Shown one piece after another: positions 1-5,045 of a stretch of 9,864 nt of DNA (position 1 is its first letter; the number at the start of each line of letters is the position of its first letter). A model generated the notes under the pieces. The model did no database searches, was not told the origin of the DNA, and saw only the letters and a list, made by a program, of their open reading frames with translations. The translations under genes and the position numbers were made by a program. Source of the stretch: BOG-908 sp964244695 (GTDB lineage: Bacteria; Pseudomonadota; Alphaproteobacteria; Acetobacterales; Acetobacteraceae); NCBI GenBank assembly GCA_964244695.1, contig CAXTJZ010000148.1:1-9864 (forward strand), given 5' to 3'.

Positions 1-795
1 TGGCTGAACACCAGCCCGGAGTTTGCGATGAAGCGGCTGCTGGTGGCCGGCGCCGGGCCGATCTTCCAGCTTGCGCGGGTGTGGCGGAACGGGGAGGCGA
101 GCGACCTGCACACGCCGGAGTTCACTCTGCTGGAGTGGTACCGGCCCGGCGCCAGCCTGGCGGCGCTGATGGACGAGACCGAGGCGTATCTGCGTGCGGT
201 GCTGCCGCCCAGTTGCACGCGCGCCGGCATGACGGTTGATCTTCGGCGCTTCGAGCGGTTGACGATGGCGGAGGCCTTTACCCGGTTTGCCGGGGCGGAT
301 CTGCTGGGCACGCTGGATGACGCGCCGGGTTTGGCGGCCTCTGCCGGCGCCGTGCTGCGGCCTGGCGAGGACTGGGAGGATCTGTTCTTCAGGTTGTTGC
401 TGGAGCGGATCGAGCCAAGGATAGGGCGTGAATGCCCTACGTTCCTGACACACTGGCCGGCGGCGCAGGCGGCGTTGGCGGTACGTGATCCGGCCGACCA
501 GCGGGTGGCGCTGCGCTTTGAGCTGTTCGCCTGCGGGATGGAGCTGGCCAACGCTTTCGAGGAGCTGACGGACGCGGGCGAGCAGCGCACACGTTTTGTG
601 GCCGACCGGGCGCGACGGCACGCGCTGCATGGTCCGGATTGGGCGCTGGACGAGGATTTTCTGGCGGCGCTTGCGCACGGGATGCCGCCGGCGGCCGGCA
701 TTGCGTTGGGGTTCGACAGGCTGGCCATGCTGGCCAGCGGTGCCGCTAGAATTGATCAGGTTCAGTGGCTGCCGGGACACGGCGCTACCATGTGA
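1..795 (+). CDS. epmA: EF-P--(R)-beta-lysine ligase EpmA (PoxA/GenX), 5' end outside the window
   Basis: EpmA is a class II lysyl-tRNA synthetase paralogue that uses ATP to attach (R)-beta-lysine to a conserved lysine of elongation factor P in the cytoplasm, relieving ribosome stalling at polyproline. The frame is open from base 1, reading WLNTSPEFAMKRLL, the class II synthetase core that in EpmA precedes the GPIFQLARVWRNGE segment and HTPEFTLLEWYRP. Near the C-terminus are the family features ELANAFEEL and GIALGFDRLAML (motif 3 region). The ATG at 28 is internal, because the preceding codons are already conserved EpmA sequence, so the true start lies upstream. 264 residues are visible; E. 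coli EpmA has about 325, so roughly the first fifth is missing. The anticodon-binding domain of true LysRS would be N-terminal and cannot be judged here. The partners efp and epmB are not visible. The family call is confident. Confidence 0.93.
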   Translation, partial: WLNTSPEFAMKRLLVAGAGPIFQLARVWRNGEASDLHTPEFTLLEWYRPGASLAALMDETEAYLRAVLPPSCTRAGMTVDLRRFERLTMAEAFTRFAGADLLGTLDDAPGLAASAGAVLRPGEDWEDLFFRLLLERIEPRIGRECPTFLTHWPAAQAALAVRDPADQRVALRFELFACGMELANAFEELTDAGEQRTRFVADRARRHALHGPDWALDEDFLAALAHGMPPAAGIALGFDRLAMLASGAARIDQVQWLPGHGATM

Positions 796-828
796 TGGTG
801 TAACGCGTTCTCTTACCACCGTTACGCC

Positions 829-833
829 AGGAG
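829..833 (+). promoter_or_regulatory. Ribosome binding site that decides the GTG start of the lipoprotein
   Basis: AGGAG lies 8 nt upstream of a GTG at 842. The same frame is open much further upstream, with an ATG at 596 inside epmA. This Shine-Dalgarno sequence, together with the signal peptide that begins exactly at the GTG, fixes the start at 842. Confidence 0.75.
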
Positions 834-841
834 TGTCCGAC

Positions 842-1237
842 GTGATACGCAGCCTTGTTGCCTGCTCAGTGCTTCTGGCCGTCGCCGGCTGTGCCTACCC
901 CAATCCTGGCCATGTCAGGGAGCTGAACGCACTGGTGGGCAAGCCGGACACGGAGCTGCTGCGCACCTACGGCGTTCCGAACCGCACCTACGACACCGGC
1001 GGATCGCGCTTCCTGACGTATTCGATGAGCCGCATAGAGTCCTATCCTGGCGGCGGGTTTGGTCCCGGCTTCGGCTATGGCGGGTTCGGTTACGGCGGCG
1101 GGTTCGGTTACGGGAGTTTCGGCGGCTTCGGTTATGACGGCTTTGGGCCGGAGATCGTACAGCGGGATTGCAATACGACGTTCGAGCTGCAGGCTGGGAT
1201 AGTGAAATCCTACCATCTGCGCGGCAACGATTGTTAA
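842..1237 (+). CDS. Small lipoprotein with Gly/Phe/Tyr-rich repeat
   Basis: A 131-residue predicted lipoprotein of unknown function. Residues 1-16 form a short signal peptide ending in a lipobox (V14-A15-G16-C17), so the mature protein should be lipid-anchored in the envelope. Residues 25-66 (LNALVGKPDTELLRTYGVPN and the following FLTYSMSR) resemble small SmpA/OmlA-like lipoproteins in which a helical pair precedes a beta-sheet. Residues 69-103 are a low-complexity insert of GFGYGG-type units. The C-terminus has a cysteine pair, C110 in RDCNTTFEL and C131 at the end (RGNDC), which could form a disulfide. The gene starts 46 nt after epmA on the same strand and may be read through from it, but has its own good ribosome binding site. 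The GTG start was chosen because it matches that site and the signal peptide. The exact family is unrecognised; the SmpA-like comparison is an inference. Confidence 0.8.
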   Translation: MIRSLVACSVLLAVAGCAYPNPGHVRELNALVGKPDTELLRTYGVPNRTYDTGGSRFLTYSMSRIESYPGGGFGPGFGYGGFGYGGGFGYGSFGGFGYDGFGPEIVQRDCNTTFELQAGIVKSYHLRGNDC

Positions 1238-1297
1238 GGAAGCAAGCAGTCCTTTTTTGAAAAAAAGGACCAAAAAACCTTTACTCCGCTGTCGCGG
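1238..1297 (+). repeat. Stop-anchored palindromic element, copy 1 (terminator-like)
   Basis: Begins directly after the lipoprotein TAA. Its core is a palindrome at 1249-1270 with 10-nt arms GTCCTTTTTT and AAAAAAGGAC, followed by CAAAAAACCTTT and CTCCGCTGTCGCGG. It has the same layout as the other copies, but the arm ends are GTCC/GGAC instead of CTTC/GAAG, so pairing is preserved by matching changes. It probably acts as, or marks, a transcript 3' end. Confidence 0.75.
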
Positions 1298-1317
1298 ACT
1301 TCTCCGTCAGCCGCCGA

Positions 1318-1369
1318 CAGGGAGCAGAAGTTTTTTGCTCCTTTTTTCAAAAAGAAGGCCTTGCTTACT
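1318..1369 (-). repeat. Stop-anchored palindromic element, copy 2 (terminator-like)
   Basis: Read on the minus strand, it begins right after the secB TGA with a GCAAGGCCTTC stretch, then the T-run/A-run palindrome, then GGAGCAAAAAAC. On that strand the stem ends CTTC and GGAG still pair through one G-T (G-U in RNA) wobble. It lies tail-to-tail with copy 1, so each of the two convergent genes has its own copy. A second overlapping stem, GGAGCA with TGCTCC, is visible at 1321-1341. Confidence 0.75.
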
Positions 1370-1906
1370 TCAGTTTGGCGCCGAGACCTGCGGTGCGGCA
1401 CCTGCCTGTGCACGCCGGCTTTGCCAGAGCCCGACGAAATCTATCGGCTGCAGCAGCACAGGCGGGAAGCCGCCTTCGCGCGTGACGTCGGACAGCACGG
1501 AGCGGGCGAACGGGAAGAGCAGGCGCGGGCATTCGATGAGCAGCAGCGGCTCGACGGCTTCCGGCGGCACGCCGTTGAGGGTGAAGACGCCGGCGTATTG
1601 CAGTTCGGCGATGAACACCGGGCGGCCTTCGGCCGGAGCCGAGGTGCCGTTGGTGGCGCCGGCGGCCGGGGTTTCGCGTGCTTCGGCTTTTACGGCCAGC
1701 ACGACTTCGTAGACGTTCTGGCCTTCCTGTAGGGCACGGGCCTGGACGTCCAGGTTGATCTGCACGGCGGGCTGGCTGCGCAGGGTGGCGTAGATCTCGG
1801 GCGCGTTCGGGACTTCGAACGAAAGGTCCTTGATGTATTGGACGTTGACGACGAGGGGGGGCAGGCCCTGTTGCGGGGCGGTTGGGTCGCTGGTTGTTTC
1901 GGACAT
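1370..1906 (-). CDS. secB: Protein-export chaperone SecB
   Basis: SecB is a cytoplasmic homotetrameric chaperone that keeps preproteins unfolded and passes them to SecA for Sec-dependent export. The 178 residues carry the family's landmarks in order: VVNVQYIKDLSFEVPNAP (about 19-36), NLDVQARAL, VYEVVLAVKAEA, GVFTLNGVPPE (107-117), LLLIECPRLLFPFAR (121-135) and GGFPPVLLQPIDFVGLW (145-161). E. coli SecB has about 155 residues; part of the difference here is an Ala/Gly/Thr-rich stretch at about 78-94 in the loop before RPVFIAELQYAG. The ATG is preceded at 8 nt by AGGAG (1915-1919), which supports the start. In many alphaproteobacteria secB stands divergent to fxsA/Tim44/mltA genes. Here a histidine phosphatase and a repeat-filled spacer lie between. 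The assignment is very secure. Confidence 0.96.
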   Translation of the reverse strand: MSETTSDPTAPQQGLPPLVVNVQYIKDLSFEVPNAPEIYATLRSQPAVQINLDVQARALQEGQNVYEVVLAVKAEARETPAAGATNGTSAPAEGRPVFIAELQYAGVFTLNGVPPEAVEPLLLIECPRLLFPFARSVLSDVTREGGFPPVLLQPIDFVGLWQSRRAQAGAAPQVSAPN

Positions 1907-1954
1907 TCGGCTGGCTCCTGAAGCGTGGCGGGCGCGGTAGCACGGGGGAGGGAG

Positions 1955-1980
1955 GGGAGGAAGGCGAGCAGCCGTTTTTT
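1955..1980 (+). repeat. Degenerate partial copy of the palindromic element (a)
   Basis: Contains GGAGGAAGGCGAGCAGCC then G and a run of six T. It matches the stretch at 2059-2082 almost exactly and resembles the GGAAGGCAAGGCC plus T-run left half of the stop-anchored elements. The A-run arm is missing. It lies upstream of secB, in the orientation opposite to that gene, so it does not follow any stop codon visible here. Confidence 0.45.
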
Positions 1981-2058
1981 GTGTCTGTTTGAAAAGGCGC
2001 CCGGACGGTCATCTGACGCGCTTGTCTTGCGCTCCGGTGTTGATGGCTGGAGGAAGTA

Positions 2059-2108
2059 GGAGGAAGGCGAGCGGCCTTTTTTGGCGGGGACGCGAAAAAC
2101 TTTGGCTG
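2059..2108 (+). repeat. Degenerate copy of the palindromic element (b)
   Basis: Contains GGAGGAAGGCGAGCGGCC, six T, then GGCGGGGACGCG and AAAAACTTTGGCT. The order (GGAAGG, T-run, A-run, CTTT) follows the stop-anchored elements, but the palindrome is broken because GGCGGGGACGCG replaces the A-run arm. Probably a decayed element or a remnant left after loss of a neighbouring gene. Confidence 0.4.
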
Positions 2109-2144
2109 TTCCTCGGTTCCGGGTGGGAGCCGAGATCACAAGCA

Positions 2145-2252
2145 AACAAAGGGTATCACCAAGGAAGGCGAAGCCACCAAGAAGCAAGGAAGTGAGTTCT
2201 TTTCTTCTTGGTGCTCTTGGTGGCTTTGCTCGTCTTGGTGCCCTTGGCGTTG
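2145..2252. repeat. Long imperfect inverted repeat of CCAAGAAG / CTTCTTGG type, copy 1
   Basis: The left half is built from CACCAAG and GCCACCAAGAAG units and the right half from CTTCTTGGTG, TCTTGGTGGC and CTTGGTGCCC. GCCACCAAGA (2173-2182) can pair with TCTTGGTGGC (2215-2224), and CACCAAG (2157-2163) with CTTGGTG (2234-2240), giving a long hairpin. An alternative inner pair is ACCAAGAAG (2176-2184) with CTTCTTGGT (2204-2212). Its pattern recurs at 5900-5981, so it is a dispersed repeat and not a one-off. Confidence 0.65.
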
Positions 2253-2360
2253 AAGCTTGCGTGCTTGGTTTAGGACGGAGCCGGGTGTGCGGGCGTAAAA
2301 CCCCAGTCAGGGCCAGACACTTCCGCCGCTATCGCAGACCTATCCCGCGAGTCGGCAACA

Positions 2361-2414
2361 GCGGAGCAAAAGTTTTTTGCTTCTTTTTTTCAAAAAAGAA
2401 GGCCTTGCTTGCCT
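2361..2414 (-). repeat. Stop-anchored palindromic element, copy 3 (terminator-like)
   Basis: Lies immediately after the TGA of the histidine phosphatase when read on the minus strand. The main palindrome is at 2380-2401 with arms CTTCTTTTTT / AAAAAAGAAG. A second one, AGCAAAA...TTTTGCT at 2365-2381, overlaps its edge by two bases. The 42 bases at 2365-2406 are identical to 6042-6083. Confidence 0.8.
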
Positions 2415-2936
2415 TCAGTTCGGATCGAACCGGATCCACTGACCGTTCTCCAGGCTCTGCCCCGTGAGCGTGAGCAGGAACGCCCAGTGACTGACGACGA
2501 GCGTGCGCGACCAGTCCGGGTCTGCCGCCATTTCCGCCCGGAAGGCGGCGGCGCGCGCCTCCACGCTGTCCTCGCTTTCGGTGGCCGACGGCCACCAGAC
2601 TTCGTCCAGGTGGTCAAAGCTGTGGCCGGGCCAAGCGGCGGCCAGGGTGGCGGGCGGGGAGCCGATGTCGCATTTGAAGTGGTAGCGTTCGCGCACGCCG
2701 GCGTGGACCTGGACGGGCAGGCCGAGCGTGCGCGCGGTGGGGGCGGCGGTCTGCAGCGCGCGGGTGTAGGGGGAAGCAATGATGCGGGTGATGCCTTCGC
2801 CGGCCAGGGCAATTGCTGCGGCTTCCGCCTGGGACTGGCCGAGTGGGGTGAGGCTCGGGTCGGTGATGCCGGGGTCGCGTTTGGTGGCGGAGAAGTGGAG
2901 GTTGAACTCGCTCTGGCCGTGGCGCATCAGGATCAT
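2415..2936 (-). CDS. Histidine phosphatase family protein (phosphoglycerate mutase-like)
   Basis: A 173-residue member of the histidine phosphatase superfamily, cytoplasmic, with no signal peptide. The phospho-accepting motif is at the very N-terminus (L3-M-R5-H6-G7-Q-S-E), followed by the SPYTRALQTA segment with R59, and the second catalytic histidine in VVSHWAFLL (H150). A CDIGSPP motif at 89-95 and a following WW dipeptide (114-115) mark a subgroup with unknown substrate; a small phosphomonoester is likely. An in-frame TAG 9 nt before the ATG excludes an upstream start. No Shine-Dalgarno sequence is visible, so initiation may be weak or leaderless; the next possible start is M4, too close to the RHG motif. 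It sits between secB and the Tim44 gene, on the secB strand, and has its own 3' element, so it looks like a separate transcription unit. Physiological role unknown. Confidence 0.88.
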   Translation of the reverse strand: MILMRHGQSEFNLHFSATKRDPGITDPSLTPLGQSQAEAAAIALAGEGITRIIASPYTRALQTAAPTARTLGLPVQVHAGVRERYHFKCDIGSPPATLAAAWPGHSFDHLDEVWWPSATESEDSVEARAAAFRAEMAADPDWSRTLVVSHWAFLLTLTGQSLENGQWIRFDPN

Positions 2937-3043
2937 GCGGCGGTGCTAGCGGGCATCGCGTGTGGGGGCAAATGCCGTTTGCTTGCCACGGAAGCGGGCT
3001 TTGGCGGTGTTACGTTTCTTTCTAAAAGCGGGGGCGGCGCGCG

Positions 3044-3072
3044 TTGCCCCAGGCGGGCACGGCCCCTATGTG
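3044..3072 (+). promoter_or_regulatory. Weak candidate promoter for the Tim44-like/mltA pair
   Basis: TTGCCC (3044-3049) and TATGTG (3067-3072) are separated by 17 nt, upstream of the Tim44-like start at 3116. The match to the sigma-70 consensus is partial (4 of 6 and 3 of 6). It lies in the 179-nt divergent spacer to the phosphatase. It is offered only because this spacer must hold a promoter for the plus-strand pair. Confidence 0.2.
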
Positions 3073-3115
3073 CCGGGAGGTGGCGTGGTCCCTATGTGCA
3101 GCGCCACGTGTGGAG

Positions 3116-3784
3116 ATGCATATTTTGCAAGCGGCCGGCGGCTTCCCGATCGATCTGATCCTGTTCGCGATGATCGCGGCGTTCCTGGTGCTGCGTCTGC
3201 GCAGCATACTCGGCAGCCGCACCGGGTTTGACGGGGCGCCGGAGCCGGCCGTGGTGCCGGCGGCGCGCGCGGCGGCCGCGCGCGAGGGCCAGACGGGCCC
3301 GGTGGCAGCCCCGCGTCCGCTGCCTGATGCGGCTGGCCCTGTCGGGCGGACGATGGCGGAGATGCAGGCGGTTGATCGCCGGTTCGATCCGGCGCAGTTC
3401 CTGGCCGGTGCCGAGCACGCGTTCCGCATGATCGTGGCGGCGTTTGCCGCCGGTGAGAGGGACCGGTTGCGCGGATTGTTGACGACGGAGACATATGCCG
3501 CGTTCGAGGGCGTGATTGCCGCGCGGGAGGCCGCCGGGCATACCCAGCGGACGGACCTGCGCTCCATCGAGGAGGTGACGATCACCGACGCGGTGCTTTC
3601 CGGGCAGCACGCGACACTGTCCGTGCGGTTTGTCTCCAACCAGGTTAACATCACCAATGATGCGGCCGGTCAGCCGGTGGCCGGCACCGACGCGGTGACT
3701 GAGATACATGATCTGTGGAGCTTCGTGCGCGATCTGGGGCAGCCGGACCTGACTTGGCGTTTGTCGGCGGCCCGCAGCGCCTGA
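3116..3784 (+). CDS. Tim44-like domain membrane protein
   Basis: A 222-residue bacterial relative of mitochondrial Tim44, the inner-membrane protein that links the import channel to Hsp70. Bacterial versions are membrane-anchored, and their clients and partners are poorly defined. Residues 9-33 are a single N-terminal membrane segment (FPIDLILFAMIAAFLVLRLRSILG), followed by an Ala/Pro-rich linker to about residue 75. The Tim44-like domain then runs to the end: FDPAQFLAGAEHAFRMIVAAFAAGE near its start, LLTTETYAAFE, and EIHDLWSFVRDLGQPDLTWRL at the C-terminus. ATG 3116 is chosen because the membrane segment follows at once. GTG 3110 is possible, and earlier starts would add unconserved residues. 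The gene is 2 nt from mltA, so the two are probably co-translated. The grouping with mltA and a nearby secB is characteristic of alphaproteobacteria; fxsA, usual in that group, is absent here. Confidence 0.87.
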   Translation: MHILQAAGGFPIDLILFAMIAAFLVLRLRSILGSRTGFDGAPEPAVVPAARAAAAREGQTGPVAAPRPLPDAAGPVGRTMAEMQAVDRRFDPAQFLAGAEHAFRMIVAAFAAGERDRLRGLLTTETYAAFEGVIAAREAAGHTQRTDLRSIEEVTITDAVLSGQHATLSVRFVSNQVNITNDAAGQPVAGTDAVTEIHDLWSFVRDLGQPDLTWRLSAARSA

Positions 3785-3786
3785 CC

Positions 3787-4932
3787 ATGCGGCTGCGATT
3801 GTTCGGGGGGTTGGCGCTTGCGGCGTTTGCGGCCGGCTGCGTCAAGCCGCCGGGCGCGGTGGATGGGCTGACGCAGGTCCGCTTCGACGAGATGCCCGGA
3901 TGGCAGGCGGATACGCTGGCGCAGACGTTGCCGGCTTTGCGGGCCGGTTGCCGCCGGCTGGCCACGCTGCCGGCCGACACCGCGCTCGGTGGCGCTGACG
4001 TGGCTGCCGCGGCGGGCGGATTGGCGGGCAACTGGCTGCCGGCCTGTACCGCCGCTGCTCGCCTGATGCCGGGGGAGGAAGCGGCCATTCGCCGGTTCTA
4101 CGAAGCCTGGTTCCAGCCTTATCGCGTGGGCACACCAGGCCTGTTCACCGGCTATTACGAGCCGGAAGTGCGCGGCGCGCTGGTGCAAGGCGGCGCGTAC
4201 CAGACGCCTGTGCTGGCCCGACCGACCGACCTGGTGCAGACCGCCGCGTCAGGCGATCCGCATGGGCCGCCTGTGGTGGGCCGGATGGCGCAGGGCCGGC
4301 TGGTGGCCTATTGGAGCCGCGCGGACATCGCCGGCGGCCGCATGGGCGATGAAGGGCGGCCGCTGTTCTGGCTGGCCAATCCGGTGGACCTGTTTTTCCT
4401 GCAGATACAGGGGGCGGGCCGCGTGCGCCTGCCGGACGGCACCGTGGTGCGGCTGGGCTATGACGGCAAGAACGGACGCCCCTACACGCCGATCGGACGG
4501 GTGCTGGTGGCGCAGCACGCGTTGCCGGCGGACGGGGTCAGCATGCAATCCATACGCGCGTGGCTGACCGCGCATCCGGACCAGGCGCAGGCGGTGATGG
4601 ACCGCAACGAGGATTACGTGTTCTTCCGCGTGCTGAACGGCGGCGATGCGGGGCTTGGGCCGCCTGGGGCGCTGGGGGTGCCGCTTACGCCCGGGCGTAG
4701 CGCGGCGGTGGACAGACATAGCATTCCGCTTGGCGCGCCGGTTTTTGTCGATACCATGGATCCGCTGACGAGGCGTCCTTTCCAGCGGCTGGTGCTGGCG
4801 CAGGATGTGGGGTCGGACATTGTCGGGGGGGCGCGGACGGATTTGTTTCTGGGTGCGGGAGATGCGGCTGAGGCGCAGGCTGGGCGTATGCGTGAGGGTG
4901 GGGTTGAGTATGTTTTGTTGCCTTTGAAGTGA
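3787..4932 (+). CDS. mltA: Membrane-bound lytic murein transglycosylase A (MltA)
   Basis: MltA cleaves the MurNAc-GlcNAc bond of peptidoglycan, forming 1,6-anhydro-MurNAc ends, and takes part in murein turnover at the outer membrane. The 381 residues begin with a lipoprotein signal (FAAGC, Cys18). The MltA/3D-type domains follow: FTGYYEPEVRG (120-130), LFWLANPVDLFFLQIQGAG (about 193-211), RPYTPIGRVL, NEDYVFFRVLNG, and the C-terminal double-psi barrel motif LAQDVGSDIVGGARTDLFLG, in which D340 should be the catalytic aspartate (the DxG position known from E. coli MltA). The start is the ATG 2 nt after the Tim44-like stop. An upstream ATG in the same frame lies inside that gene and would place the signal peptide internally. 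No strong ribosome binding site is visible, which fits coupling to the upstream gene. The last codons become T-rich compared with the body of the gene. An Smr-domain gene, often next in this cluster, is not found; a methyltransferase follows. Confidence 0.94.
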   Translation: MRLRLFGGLALAAFAAGCVKPPGAVDGLTQVRFDEMPGWQADTLAQTLPALRAGCRRLATLPADTALGGADVAAAAGGLAGNWLPACTAAARLMPGEEAAIRRFYEAWFQPYRVGTPGLFTGYYEPEVRGALVQGGAYQTPVLARPTDLVQTAASGDPHGPPVVGRMAQGRLVAYWSRADIAGGRMGDEGRPLFWLANPVDLFFLQIQGAGRVRLPDGTVVRLGYDGKNGRPYTPIGRVLVAQHALPADGVSMQSIRAWLTAHPDQAQAVMDRNEDYVFFRVLNGGDAGLGPPGALGVPLTPGRSAAVDRHSIPLGAPVFVDTMDPLTRRPFQRLVLAQDVGSDIVGGARTDLFLGAGDAAEAQAGRMREGGVEYVLLPLK

Positions 4933-4993
4933 GGGAAGGAAGGCCTTCTTTTTTGAAAAAAAGAAGCAAAAAACTTTGACTCCGCTGTCGCGG
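4933..4993 (+). repeat. Stop-anchored palindromic element, copy 4 (terminator-like)
   Basis: Starts directly after the mltA TGA. GGAAGGAAGGCC is followed by a palindrome at 4945-4966 (arms CTTCTTTTTT / AAAAAAGAAG, centre GA), then CAAAAAACTTT and CTCCGCTGTCGCGG. The last block also occurs in copy 1 (1284-1297). Likely 3' end of the Tim44-like/mltA transcript. Confidence 0.8.
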
Positions 4994-5045
4994 GAGGCTG
5001 AGGCTTGCGCGTTGAGACTGGGTGGCCGGGCTGGTCGTTAGGGTC

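Larger units (their letters stand above)
1907..2414. other. 508-nt gene-free spacer rich in repeats
   Basis: I see no convincing gene here. Predicted reading frames are short, low in conserved character and overlap repeats. From left to right it holds: the secB ribosome binding site; two short similar stretches (1955-1980 and 2059-2082); a long imperfect inverted repeat (about 2145-2252); and the palindromic element that follows the phosphatase gene (2361-2414). A secB promoter must lie at the left end, but no clear -35/-10 pair could be picked. Between about 2253 and 2360 nothing is recognised. Confidence 0.6.

Noticed and set aside
422..439. TAGGGC...GCCCTA inverted repeat inside epmA
   Set aside because: Only six-base arms, within coding sequence and in frame with the protein; no second copy seen, so probably chance.
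1257..1732. Plus-strand frames over the 3' end of secB
   Set aside because: They begin inside the palindromic element and lie antisense to unmistakable SecB sequence; no ribosome binding site or domain.
1907..2414. Possible small RNA, tRNA or CRISPR array in the repeat-rich spacer
   Set aside because: No cloverleaf, no CCA end and no regular repeat-spacer pattern; the repeats are inverted and degenerate.
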